From contig NZ_CP047048.1 in assembly GCF_030408555.1 (NCBI RefSeq), forward strand, positions 806,001 to 870,000: a stretch of 64,000 nt of DNA. Direction: 5' to 3'. Both the position numbers and the translations under genes were made by a program. The notes under the pieces are model-generated. The model saw nothing but the letters and a program-made list of their open reading frames with translations, was not told where the DNA came from and searched no databases. This stretch comes from Corynebacterium aurimucosum. GTDB lineage: Bacteria; Actinomycetota; Actinomycetes; Mycobacteriales; Mycobacteriaceae. How positions within the stretch are numbered: position 1 is the stretch's first letter; each line of letters starts with the position of its first letter. This document shows positions 21,017-29,286 of the stretch, piece by piece.

Positions 21017-23131
21017 TTAATCCCTGTCGGCGAAGCGGACGGAGGAAATACGGTGAACCGGGAAACGCACGGGCTTGCCCGCGGTGCCTAGGGCATCAAT
21101 GTAGCCGCCCTCAACGGAGAGTGGTGTCACGGTCACGGTGCGGATATCGCCGCTTTTATCGGCATAGGAAATCACGATATCGGCGTGGAAGCGCGCGGCG
21201 GCGCGGGCCAGAGTGAGCGGATCCGGTTCCTCCTCCTGGTGTGCGCTCGGGTCCTGCGCTGACTTCTGCAATGCCTGAAGCGCCTGCTCCACCGAGGCGG
21301 GGTCGCGCTTGCCGGGCTTCGTGCGGGGCGTGGGCAAAAGGTAGGGCTCGGGGGCGACGGTAAGTGAAGCGCCGGATTCATCCTCCGGGGTGGGGGATAG
21401 GCCCTTCGCTCGCAGCTTCTCCAGCAGCTCGCCCACGCGCAGCTGCGATACCGCGACGGTGGGCGCGAGCAGGCGCAGACCGGCAACGGATGCGACGGCA
21501 AGCTCCAGGAGCGCGGGGTCCTCGCTGCGCAGGTATGAGAGCGCCGGCCCGCTGCGGAGGGTGCCATGGCGCTTGGCGACGTCCCCGATGGCAAACTCCA
21601 ACGCCTGCGGCACGCCCGTCGGGCAATGCTTGTCCAAGAAGCTCGTCATTTCCTGGGCGGTGAGGCCCTGGTCCATGCCGCGGCGGATGGTGGACTCGCT
21701 GATGCGATACACGCTGGCCAGGCCTGGGGATTCGAGGTCCGCCAGGGAGGCGAGGGTGCGGTGTGTGTCTGGCTCAAGGGGGCCGGGCACGAGGACGGTG
21801 AGATCTTGTTGGATGATGAATTCGCTGACGGTATCGGGGACGAGGCTGGCGGCCGCGGCGGAATCAGCCAGCACGCGGGTGGCTTTGCCCAGTGCAATGG
21901 CACCGATCCATTCGGCTTCGGCGCGCAGATTCTCAATGGTCAGCGTGCGCGTGTGGCTGGCAAAGAGAGGGGAGCGAAAGCGCAGATCCTCCCAGAACTC
22001 TTCGCTGTTCAGCGCGACTGCTGAGTGAGCGTAGACACCCAGGACGAAGCTACGGAAGCGCGGCAGGCGGCGCACTGCGCTGTCGTCTGCGAGCACCCGA
22101 GTATCGCTCCACGTGGCCCAGGGGGAGGTACGCCAGGCGTCGAGAAGAATGCGCCACTTCTCCCCGAGATCGGCCTCGAGCCAGTCCTGGGATCCGGTAG
22201 TGGGGGCGAGGAAATGGCCCTCTAAGCCATCCGGCTCGCCGCGGTGGAGAAGCCGGGCGTGGTGTCCTAGAGCAATAAGCCGCCCGACTTCTTCTTTATC
22301 CAAGTCGAGGTCCTTCGCCAACTGGTTGAGCGGGCGAACGCCCACCGAAGAATCCTTGAGCAGCGCGACCGGGTGGCTACCGAGCAACTCGATGAGCCTC
22401 TCCATGCCACGCACGGCCTCGAGGCCCGCCGCGGCACCGGCGTCGTCTGCCTTTGAATCCGGTTCCGGGGTGCCGGCGCGGCCTGAAGGAGTGGTGGGGA
22501 TGGGCGGGGTGGCGTCCCCAACCAGTGCACGGGCAAGCGCGCGCGGCAGGCGTACCGAGTGGGCATTGATGCGCTCCAGGAAACCTTTGGCCAGCAGGCG
22601 CTTGGCGGGGTCGTCAGAGTTGATATCCGGCTCGGTGTCAGTGGTGTATCCCACGCCATCGCCCTTGGCCAAAGCGTCGAGGATGTGGCGCTCTTCTGGA
22701 GTGAGCGCTTCGATGTCTTGTGCGTCGAACTCGACTTGATTGCGCAGCGACCATCCGGTGGGAAGCGAGCCCATCACCGCGGTGACGATGCGTACCTGCG
22801 GGGCGTTGCCGAAGACGAGGCCGCGCTCCTTGAGCTGTTTCGTGATTGTGGGGTTGGTGTCTTCCACCATGTCGACCTCGCCGCCGCGTTGTGCGATGTC
22901 CTCCAAGGCGGCGAGCTGCTCGGCGTTGCTTGCCGCCAAGGCATCCGCGACGTGCATCGGAAGTGTCAGGCGCGAGGCCAGCGCGTCGAAGTCCTTCGGT
23001 GCGGGGGAGAGAACATCGCTGCGGTTACTCAGCAGGGCGCGTAAGTCTTCAGCGGGTAGTTGGCTGAGCCATTCGCGGTAGCTCTCGGTGACGTGGGCGC
23101 GGTTTGAGGGGGAGGTCATGATGGCCATCAA
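21017..23131 (-). CDS. XPB-associated protein (Helicase_C_3 / XPB N-terminal-like domain)
   Basis: About 700 residues, counterpart of mycobacterial Rv0862c. No Walker motifs are present. The N-terminal part (MTSPSNRAHVTESYREWLSQL...) and middle contain repeated winged-helix-like segments; the segment EFIIQQDLTVLVPGPLEP near residue 440 is typical of the helicase-associated Helicase_C_3 domain. The C-terminal part (about 630-704) resembles a WYL/SH3-like strand set with ADKSGDIRTVTVTPLSVEGGYIDALG. It lies 36 nt upstream of the XPB gene, implying a functional unit. Start is uncertain among TTG/ATG codons between 23134 and 23119. Confidence 0.78.
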   Translation of the reverse strand: MMAIMTSPSNRAHVTESYREWLSQLPAEDLRALLSNRSDVLSPAPKDFDALASRLTLPMHVADALAASNAEQLAALEDIAQRGGEVDMVEDTNPTITKQLKERGLVFGNAPQVRIVTAVMGSLPTGWSLRNQVEFDAQDIEALTPEERHILDALAKGDGVGYTTDTEPDINSDDPAKRLLAKGFLERINAHSVRLPRALARALVGDATPPIPTTPSGRAGTPEPDSKADDAGAAAGLEAVRGMERLIELLGSHPVALLKDSSVGVRPLNQLAKDLDLDKEEVGRLIALGHHARLLHRGEPDGLEGHFLAPTTGSQDWLEADLGEKWRILLDAWRTSPWATWSDTRVLADDSAVRRLPRFRSFVLGVYAHSAVALNSEEFWEDLRFRSPLFASHTRTLTIENLRAEAEWIGAIALGKATRVLADSAAAASLVPDTVSEFIIQQDLTVLVPGPLEPDTHRTLASLADLESPGLASVYRISESTIRRGMDQGLTAQEMTSFLDKHCPTGVPQALEFAIGDVAKRHGTLRSGPALSYLRSEDPALLELAVASVAGLRLLAPTVAVSQLRVGELLEKLRAKGLSPTPEDESGASLTVAPEPYLLPTPRTKPGKRDPASVEQALQALQKSAQDPSAHQEEEPDPLTLARAAARFHADIVISYADKSGDIRTVTVTPLSVEGGYIDALGTAGKPVRFPVHRISSVRFADRD

Positions 23132-23212
23132 GTTTAGTAGGCGGGGGAGGGATGGGGCCCTCGTTGGGTGATTAAGTTACTTTTCGGCGCAGGGTTTGGA
23201 ATAATAAGGAGC

Positions 23213-23398
23213 ATGTCGAATGAGAACAAAGGCTTCGTATCCCCGGCTTGGCCGAAGAACAGCCCCCGCGAGCACGTCATTACTGAGATCACTGCACCGT
23301 TTGCTGGCGCATCCAGCCCGTATGGTGACGATCTGATTCTGCCGATGCCGGCAGAGAAGCTGAACTACGTACACCCGTACACCCGCATCAACCGCTAA
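23213..23398 (+). CDS. Conserved small protein of unknown function
   Basis: 61 residues, MSNENKGFVSPAWP... ending YVHPYTRINR. The ATG at 23213 has a strong TAAGGAG ribosome binding site 5 nt upstream, which supports a real gene. No domain is recognised; no membrane segment or signal peptide. It is divergent from the XPB-partner gene, where mycobacteria also have a small unknown gene, and is followed by a terminator. Confidence 0.7.
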   Translation: MSNENKGFVSPAWPKNSPREHVITEITAPFAGASSPYGDDLILPMPAEKLNYVHPYTRINR

Positions 23399-23460
23399 GT
23401 TGGCGCGCAGAAATCTGCGCTTCACTTAGCGAATGTGCTGAGCCTGACTGGCCTGCTTTC

Positions 23461-23493
23461 AGCCCCTCCGAGAATGTTCTCCTCGGTGGGGCT
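23461..23493. terminator. Bidirectional terminator between convergent genes
   Basis: AGCCCCTCCGAG and CTCGGTGGGGCT form a 12-bp stem with one mismatch between the small gene (+) and the TetR gene (-). T runs are weak. Confidence 0.55.
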
Positions 23494-23539
23494 ATACGTG
23501 TTTGTAATGTACTTGCGCCTCAACTAGTCGGCACGGGAA

Positions 23540-24169
23540 CTAGTCGGCACGGGCTTGGGCTTTAAAGCCGTCGAGCAGCGTATCGATGAGCTGGGCTTGT
23601 ATACCTGATAGGTAGTCGGTGCTCACTGGCGTTCTGGGCAGCGGGCGGGTGATGAGACCGATGCCGATGTGAAGTTCGAGTGGGGTGAGGGACTCGGGGC
23701 AGAGGCCTGCTTGCCGCGCGAGTTCGATCATCGGTTGGTAGATCGATTTCAGTTCTGCTGTGCGATGGGCAGCGATCTTCTGCGCGTCATCGTCTGAGAA
23801 CGCAGCAGTGTTCATTTCGGCTGCCGCAGCTTGAACAACGGCGGCGAAGTTAAGGCCGGCGATGCGATGAATGATATCGCGCCAGGTGCCTTCGGGGTCC
23901 TCGTCGAAGCCTTGCAGGTGGCTGTCCACCTCTTCCTTGATGTTCGCTACCTCCGCGCTGGTGATGGCAACGATGAGGGAGAGCCGCTCGGGGAAGTGGC
24001 GTGAGACCGTGGCGACGCCCACGCCAGCTTTCTTGGCGATTGAGCGCATGGATACGCCCGGTCCCTCGGTGATGAGCAGCTGCCTGGCTGCTGCGACGAT
24101 GGCTTGCTTGCTTTCTGCTGCATCTTGTCTCACGGCTTGCATCATATCAAACGGAACACTATGCTCCAC
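23540..24169 (-). CDS. TetR/AcrR-family transcriptional regulator
   Basis: 209 residues from ATG 24169; internal ATGs at 24145 and 24142 give a more usual N-terminus (MQAVRQDAAESKQAIVAAARQLL). The helix-turn-helix is VSMRSIAKKAGVGVATVSRHFPERLSLIVAI, the classic TetR DNA-binding domain, followed by an all-helical ligand domain. It is divergent from a membrane-protein gene; a long palindrome covers the shared control region and even the first codons of the longer start, so the regulator probably represses both genes. The effector is unknown. Confidence 0.85.
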   Translation of the reverse strand: MEHSVPFDMMQAVRQDAAESKQAIVAAARQLLITEGPGVSMRSIAKKAGVGVATVSRHFPERLSLIVAITSAEVANIKEEVDSHLQGFDEDPEGTWRDIIHRIAGLNFAAVVQAAAAEMNTAAFSDDDAQKIAAHRTAELKSIYQPMIELARQAGLCPESLTPLELHIGIGLITRPLPRTPVSTDYLSGIQAQLIDTLLDGFKAQARAD

Positions 24170-24198
24170 TTTGTAAGTGAAACATCCTGTTCCGTTTG
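24148..24198. promoter_or_regulatory. Long palindrome, candidate TetR operator
   Basis: CAAACGGAACA (24148-24158) and TGTTCCGTTTG (24188-24198) are perfect inverted arms of 11 bp. The centre also shows dyad symmetry: ATGCTCCACTT-TGT-AAGTGAAACAT (24161-24185, two mismatched pairs). The whole palindrome is symmetric around 24173, between the two divergent starts. Confidence 0.7.
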
Positions 24199-24209
24199 GA
24201 GGCTATGTA

Positions 24210-25211
24210 ATGTCAGCGGTGAAAAGTCGGGAAAGAAAGCAGCCATCGGTTGCTGTGAAATCGATAGCTGCCATCGTGGGGATCCCCATCGTTATCGGTC
24301 TCATGCTGTGGGCATTCTTGGCGCCCACCTTTGCATCCGGGCCAGCCGGAGTGCCGATTGCGGTCTCTGTACCGGAGCCCATGCTCGATGGCATCTCGCA
24401 GAAGATTGAGAGCGCGGCTGGGGATGAGGCCCCGGAGATCGTCGTGAAGCACGGCGAGGCGGAGGTGCGAGACGCGGTGCTACAGCGTGAGGCTGTTGGC
24501 GGCCTCGCTATCTCTCCTCAGGGCGCGAATGCTTTCACGGCCGCGGGAAATGGTGCTCCCTACGTTGCGATGGTTGACGGTCTTGCGAGCCAGCTCGAGG
24601 CTCAGGGGATGACCGTGGAGAAGCGGGAGCTGGCACCGACGACGAAGGAGGACCCGCAGGCAAGCGGCATTGCATTGCTTGGCCTTCCGCTAGCTTTTGG
24701 TGGCATTATTTCCGCTGTCATTGCCACCTTTGCATTCCGTGGTAAGAAGTGGATCAAGATGGGAGTGCTCGTTGGTATCGCGCTGGTGGGTGCGCTTATT
24801 GCTACGTGGATGCTGCACTCGGTTTATGGAACCCTCGGTGGCAGCTTCGCTGCCGAGTGGATGGCCATCGCAGCGGGTATCCTTGCGACTTCTGCGGTAA
24901 CCGCCGGCCTCGCGGGAGTGATGGGGGCCGCGGGCATCGGAATCGGTGCTGTGGCGACCATCTTCCTGGCGAACCCGCTGTCGGGTCTGGCGACGGGACC
25001 ATGGCTGCTTCCTGCCGGGTGGTCGACGCTGGGGCAGTGGATGCCCATCGGCGCGACGGGCCACTTGGTCCGTTCACTGTCCTTCTTTGATGGCAATGGT
25101 GCCGTCCATGCGTGGTGGGCACTGGGGCTGTGGATCGTTGTCGGTCTAGTGTTGCTGGCCTTCGATAGGTCGCGCGCTAAGGAAGACGTTGCCGTTGAGG
25201 AAAAGGTTTAA
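24210..25211 (+). CDS. Multi-pass membrane protein, ABC-2/YhgE-like, TetR-adjacent
   Basis: 333 residues. ATG at 24210 is chosen for the GGAGG at 24198-24202. One N-terminal helix (VGIPIVIGLMLWAFLAPTFA) is followed by an extracytoplasmic domain of about 125 residues containing VPIAVSVPEPMLDGISQKIE, then five or so helices from residue 160 (ALLGLPLAFGGIISAVIATFAF onward) and a basic/acidic tail. This topology is that of ABC-2-like permeases and YhgE/Pip-type transporters. No ATPase gene is adjacent. Its divergent TetR gene suggests a drug- or ligand-induced efflux component; that is inference. Confidence 0.65.
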   Translation: MSAVKSRERKQPSVAVKSIAAIVGIPIVIGLMLWAFLAPTFASGPAGVPIAVSVPEPMLDGISQKIESAAGDEAPEIVVKHGEAEVRDAVLQREAVGGLAISPQGANAFTAAGNGAPYVAMVDGLASQLEAQGMTVEKRELAPTTKEDPQASGIALLGLPLAFGGIISAVIATFAFRGKKWIKMGVLVGIALVGALIATWMLHSVYGTLGGSFAAEWMAIAAGILATSAVTAGLAGVMGAAGIGIGAVATIFLANPLSGLATGPWLLPAGWSTLGQWMPIGATGHLVRSLSFFDGNGAVHAWWALGLWIVVGLVLLAFDRSRAKEDVAVEEKV

Positions 25212-25218
25212 GCAAAAC

Positions 25219-25258
25219 CAAAAGAGACTGGATGGAGGACACCATCCAGTCTCTTTTT
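25219..25258 (+). terminator. Rho-independent terminator
   Basis: AAAGAGACTGGATGG and CCATCCAGTCTCTTT form a perfect 15-bp stem with a short loop, followed by TTTTAT. Confidence 0.92.
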
Positions 25259-25284
25259 ATGTAGTTAGAGTTTTGCCTCGATGT

Positions 25285-25300
25285 GCCGTGCTTGCACGGC
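25285..25300 (-). terminator. Possible terminator of rpf
   Basis: GCCGTGC-TT-GCACGGC is a perfect 7-bp stem 13 nt after the rpf stop on the minus strand; no strong T run follows. Confidence 0.4.
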
Positions 25301-25312
25301 GCTGCGCGCTGC

Positions 25313-25966
<654 letters not shown>

Positions 25967-26056
25967 CTAGGTTGTTCTTGCTTTCTCGCGCCCAGATGAT
26001 GCCCAGTCCGGCATGTAGTTTTGCAATTGATGTTCATGTTCATGCACATCATGTGT

Positions 26057-26113
26057 GGCCGCCGTGTGGAAGCCCGGACTGTGTCTGGGGCGAGACTTCC
26101 ACGGCCGGCGGCC
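26057..26113 (-). other. Strong hairpin in the rpf leader
   Basis: GGCCGCCG...TGTGGAAG pairs with CTTCCAC...CGGCGGCC, and the inner CCCGGAC/GTCTGGG pairs again, giving an almost continuous stem of about 23 bp. It lies about 105 nt upstream of the rpf start codon on the minus strand. The stretch 25952-26478 carries no gene. Confidence 0.65.
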
Positions 26114-26224
26114 GAAGTGCCTGTGGGAAAGAGTAGCGGTTTATAACGAAACAGTCACGTTAAATGCTCTAAAACGGTAACGAAAGTATCGATTCTCTTA
26201 TGTTTTCCCTGTTCGCGCCGTGAA

Positions 26225-26240
26225 TGTTAGCTATATCACA
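26225..26240. promoter_or_regulatory. Candidate GlxR (CRP-type) site
   Basis: TGTTAGCTATATCACA matches the TGTGA-N6-TCACA consensus with one mismatch. It sits between the divergent rpf and csp genes; rpf genes of C. glutamicum are known GlxR targets. Confidence 0.5.
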
Positions 26241-26478
26241 TATGTAACGGGTGTGGTTGCTGGGGTGATATCTGGCAAGGGGTTTTCTGCTGGGGTGGAC
26301 CAGGGTTAAGCTATATCTCTTTATAAGTTCCACGGATAGTTTCTCCGCGCGGCCGCTTGAATTCTGATCACGCTTCGCCGCGCCTCCTCGTTCCAGAATT
26401 CCGGAGCCTATAGGTCTGCTACTTGGTAGCGCCTAAGCTTTGAAAGAGGAGAGACGGAAAGAAAGTGAGTGAAGAGCC

Positions 26479-26859
26479 ATGCCTATCGGCAAAGTGAAGT
26501 GGTATGACGCGGACAAGGGCTTCGGCTTTGTCAGCAACCCCGGCGATGAAGACGTCTACGTTGGCCGCAATGTGCTGCCCAAGGGCGTTGATGAGCTGTT
26601 CCCAGGCCAGCGCATCGACTTCGACTTCGCTGCTGGCCGCCGCGGCCCGCAGGCGCTGCGCGTGAAGGTGCTGGATGCTCCGCGCCGCCGCACCCCGGCC
26701 CGCAAGCCGGAAGAGCTGGCGAGCATGCTTTCCGACGTCATGACGCTGCTCGAAACCCAGGTGCAACCTGTGCTGAGCCAGGGGCGCTACCCAGAGCGCA
26801 AGACCGGCCGTCAGGTGGCTGAGATTCTGCGCGCTATTGCCAAGGACTTGGATAGCTAA
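26479..26859 (+). CDS. Cold-shock domain protein (CspB-like, with C-terminal extension)
   Basis: 126 residues. The first 66 form a cold-shock domain: GKVKWYDADKGFGFVSNPG contains RNP-1 (KGFGFV), and DVYVGRNVLPKG is an RNP-2 variant with Gly-Arg replacing the usual His contact. The extra 60-residue tail (PEELASMLSDVMTLLETQVQPVLSQ...) is predicted helical and is shared with actinobacterial CspB (Rv0871 class). It binds single-stranded nucleic acid; role in cold shock is inferred. It lies in the same relative order to rpf as in mycobacteria. Confidence 0.85.
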   Translation: MPIGKVKWYDADKGFGFVSNPGDEDVYVGRNVLPKGVDELFPGQRIDFDFAAGRRGPQALRVKVLDAPRRRTPARKPEELASMLSDVMTLLETQVQPVLSQGRYPERKTGRQVAEILRAIAKDLDS

Positions 26860-26874
26860 GCGCCTAGAGGCTTA

Positions 26875-26910
26875 GGTCTAAACCTACAAAAGGGTCTAAA
26901 CCTGCAAAAG
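26875..26910 (+). repeat. Two tandem copies of an 18-bp unit
   Basis: GGTCTAAACCTACAAAAG is directly followed by GGTCTAAACCTGCAAAAG (one difference), between the csp stop and its terminator; the second copy overlaps the terminator stem. Confidence 0.8.
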
Positions 26911-26980
26911 TGCCCTAGTTGCCAAAAGTTGGGCTGATTTTTCAATGATCAGTCCGAAGTTTGGCAACTAGGGCACTTTG
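26905..26980. terminator. Long bidirectional terminator stem-loop
   Basis: CAAAAGTGCCCTAGTTGCC and GGCAACTAGGGCACTTTG form a stem of about 20 bp, with an inner GGGCTGAT/ATCAGTCC helix. It separates the convergent csp and DUF2771 genes. Confidence 0.85.
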
Positions 26981-27022
26981 TCGTTTGTGTAGGCGCGTGG
27001 GGCAGCGCGCGCCGCAGCGCTG

Positions 27023-27604
27023 CTACTTCTCAGCTGGAGCTTCGCCCGTGGCCTTGGACTCCTTGAGCTCCTCATCCGTCATGGTGGACAGGGACCACAC
27101 CGTGTGCATTGGGGTCTCTTCGCCGTTGGTATCGCTGCCAATCATGAGCGTGGAAATCTCCACCACCTTTAGCTGGGGGCGCTCGCCGGTGGAGGCCTCA
27201 ATCGGCGGCACGGAGCCGGGGATCTCTAGCAAGGTGGTTTCGTTGGCGCCGTGAGCGGTGCTGTCATTGGCGGCCGGGTCATCATAGATGGACAGCACGG
27301 ACCACTCGTGGTTGTAGATAGCCTCGGGAATCTCCAACTTCAGCGTGTCATCGGGGCCCACCGTGAGGTTTGGCACCTCACCTTCCTCGCAGTCGGCGCC
27401 GGGCTCGCATGCGCTATAGGGCGCGACCTCCAGTGTCTTATCACCTACCGTGGCTGTGATGGTGACGTCTTTCGGGTCGGGACCCGGGCGGTCATTCCAC
27501 CACTTTTGGAACATCACCACCGCCACGACAATGACTGCCACGGCGATAATGAGCGCCAGAAATTGCAGCAGTGACTTCTTCCTTGCTTGCTTCACGGTAG
27601 CCAT
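27023..27604 (-). CDS. Membrane-anchored DUF2771-like protein
   Basis: 193 residues. A single N-terminal helix (LQFLALIIAVAVIVVAVVMF, residues 13-33) anchors an extracytoplasmic domain with ITATVGDKTLEVAPYSACEPGADCEEGE, where two cysteines may form a disulfide. Mycobacteria carry a comparable exported DUF2771 protein (Rv0875c) in the same neighbourhood. Function unknown. It lies 11 nt after the glutaminyl cyclase gene, so they are probably one operon. Confidence 0.7.
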   Translation of the reverse strand: MATVKQARKKSLLQFLALIIAVAVIVVAVVMFQKWWNDRPGPDPKDVTITATVGDKTLEVAPYSACEPGADCEEGEVPNLTVGPDDTLKLEIPEAIYNHEWSVLSIYDDPAANDSTAHGANETTLLEIPGSVPPIEASTGERPQLKVVEISTLMIGSDTNGEETPMHTVWSLSTMTDEELKESKATGEAPAEK

Positions 27605-27615
27605 GGCTGAAAATC

Positions 27616-28476
27616 CTACTCGAAGCGCACCCGGTACAGCTCATCCCATAGCTTGCCGGTGATCCAGAACTCGTCTGTGCCCGGGATATGGGCAATGCCG
27701 TTGAGGACCGCATTGGGATCTGCAAAGGGAACGTGGTTGAGGTTCGCGGTATCAATGACCGCAGTGACCACGCCAGATTCCGGGTCGATGCGCAGGATAT
27801 CCTCGCTCATCCAGACATTGGCATAGACCGCGCCATCGACACACTCAAGTTCATTGAGGTTGTCCACGAGGGAACCGTCGAGAGTGACCTCGGTGCGTGG
27901 GCCGAGCTCCTCAAAGGTCTTTGGATCGAGATGACGCAGTGTGGCGGAACCATCGGACATGATGAGCTCGGAACCCGCGTTGCACAGGCCCCAGCCTTCG
28001 CCGTCGTAGGTGGCACGGTCGAGCTCCTCGAAGGTCTCGGGATCACGCAGGAAAGCCGTACCGGATTTCCACGTCAACTGCCAGATGCCGGCGTCGGTCT
28101 GAGTGATGCCCTCGCCGAAGAATGAGCTCTTGAGCGCGGTTTCTTCCGACGGGGTATGCGCACCCGGTTCAAGGCGCAGCAATCGAGACTTACCTGTGAG
28201 TCCAGTGCCGATCAGCAGGTTGCCAGCGGGGTCAACCTCCAAGCCCTGGGTGAAGGTATCGGGAGGTAGGGGTGCGGTGTCGAGGACGGTGACGCTAAGG
28301 CGCTCTGGGGAGCTTGCGCTTGGCGACGCCCCACCCGTCCCTGCGGACGAGGATGCGTCCTTATGTGCGGGTTGAGAAGAGCATGATGTTAAGGGCGCGA
28401 GCAGTGTGGCAGCGGAGAGGACGGCAGTAAGCGCGCGGAGGGCGCGGGCGGTGTGGGGGAGAGGCATGACTGTCAT
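27616..28476 (-). CDS. Glutaminyl-peptide cyclotransferase, lipoprotein
   Basis: 286 residues (or 283 from ATG 28467). The signal peptide ends in the lipobox APLTSC with Cys at residue 32, followed by a Ser/Ala-rich linker. The rest is the beta-propeller (plant-type) glutaminyl cyclase domain: PPDTFTQGLEVDPAGNLLIGTG, EGWGLCNAGSELIMSDGSATL, LNELECVDGAVYANVWMSEDILRIDPESG and NGIAHIPGTDEFWITGKLWDELYRV. It converts N-terminal glutamine to pyroglutamate on exported peptides. Divergent from the DUF3027 gene. Confidence 0.85.
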   Translation of the reverse strand: MTVMPLPHTARALRALTAVLSAATLLAPLTSCSSQPAHKDASSSAGTGGASPSASSPERLSVTVLDTAPLPPDTFTQGLEVDPAGNLLIGTGLTGKSRLLRLEPGAHTPSEETALKSSFFGEGITQTDAGIWQLTWKSGTAFLRDPETFEELDRATYDGEGWGLCNAGSELIMSDGSATLRHLDPKTFEELGPRTEVTLDGSLVDNLNELECVDGAVYANVWMSEDILRIDPESGVVTAVIDTANLNHVPFADPNAVLNGIAHIPGTDEFWITGKLWDELYRVRFE

Positions 28477-28514
28477 TGTGCACTATGGCGCGGTACGTGA
28501 TTAATAATGGGAGA

Positions 28515-29162
28515 GTGACTCGCAAGAAAAAGATGCATTCCCCGCTTCTCGATTCGACCGCCGTCAACCTGGCGCGCCGGGCCGTGGAGGAGGTGGGCGA
28601 GGGGGACGTCGGCAAGCACCGCGGCGTTGCCGGTGTGGGCCGCAACGTGGCCACTCACCGCTTTGATGCGCACGTGCCGGGCTATCCGGGGTGGGAGTGG
28701 CACGCCGTTGTTGCCTGTGCGGAAGGCTCGCGTACGCCGACCGTCAATGAGGTCGCGCTTGTTCCCGGCGGCCAGGCCCTTCAGGCACCGGAGTGGGTTC
28801 CTTATTCCGAGCGCCTGCGCCCAGGAGACCTTGGCCCGGGCGACCTCATGCCGCCCGCGCCCGATGACGACAGGCTGGAGGAAGGGAAGCTCTCCGAGAT
28901 TGGCCTCAAGGAGGCCAAGGAGCGCTGGCGCAAGAAGTATGGGCCGAATTCGGAAATGGCATCCCAAGCCCAGCTGCAGTGCAAAACCTGTGCTTTCTAT
29001 CTCGAACTGCTGCCTAATTATGGTGTCTGTGCTAATGAATACTCGGCGGATGGAAAAGTGGTGCACGCCACCTATGGGTGTGGTGCGCATTCCGGCACGA
29101 CCATCCGTGAAGAGGGATCGGAGCAGGAGCGCCCCTTCGATGACGAGAGACCTATCTATTAA
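28515..29162 (+). CDS. DUF3027 domain protein
   Basis: 215 residues from GTG 28515 (VTRKKKMHSPLLD...); an ATG at 28533 is an alternative, and the open frame back to 28476 is judged to be promoter region because it contains GATTAATAAT. The domain holds HRGVAGVGRNVATHRFDAHVPGYPGWEWHAVVACAEG and a likely metal-binding cysteine cluster LQCKTCAFYLELLPNYGVCAN...YGCGAHSG. Mycobacterial Rv0877 is in the same family and context. Function unknown. Confidence 0.78.
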   Translation: MTRKKKMHSPLLDSTAVNLARRAVEEVGEGDVGKHRGVAGVGRNVATHRFDAHVPGYPGWEWHAVVACAEGSRTPTVNEVALVPGGQALQAPEWVPYSERLRPGDLGPGDLMPPAPDDDRLEEGKLSEIGLKEAKERWRKKYGPNSEMASQAQLQCKTCAFYLELLPNYGVCANEYSADGKVVHATYGCGAHSGTTIREEGSEQERPFDDERPIY

Positions 29163-29176
29163 ATCGTGGTCTTCTC

Positions 29177-29212
29177 CCCGCACGCAGCAGCGATGCCGCG
29201 TGCGGGTTTTGC
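29177..29212 (+). terminator. Rho-independent terminator
   Basis: CCCGCACGC and GCGTGCGGG form a 9-bp stem followed by TTTTGCGTTTT after the DUF3027 gene. Confidence 0.85.
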
Positions 29213-29286
29213 GTTTTAGTGCCTCGATGAAGCACCCTTAGCAGGTAAAACTTCATTTCTCTAGATAGAAGGGGCGCTCTCTCACG

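Noticed and set aside
26330..26400. Cluster of NotI- and EcoRI-like sequences resembling a cloning scar
   Set aside because: Flanking sequence is ordinary intergenic DNA before csp; isolated restriction-site words occur by chance.
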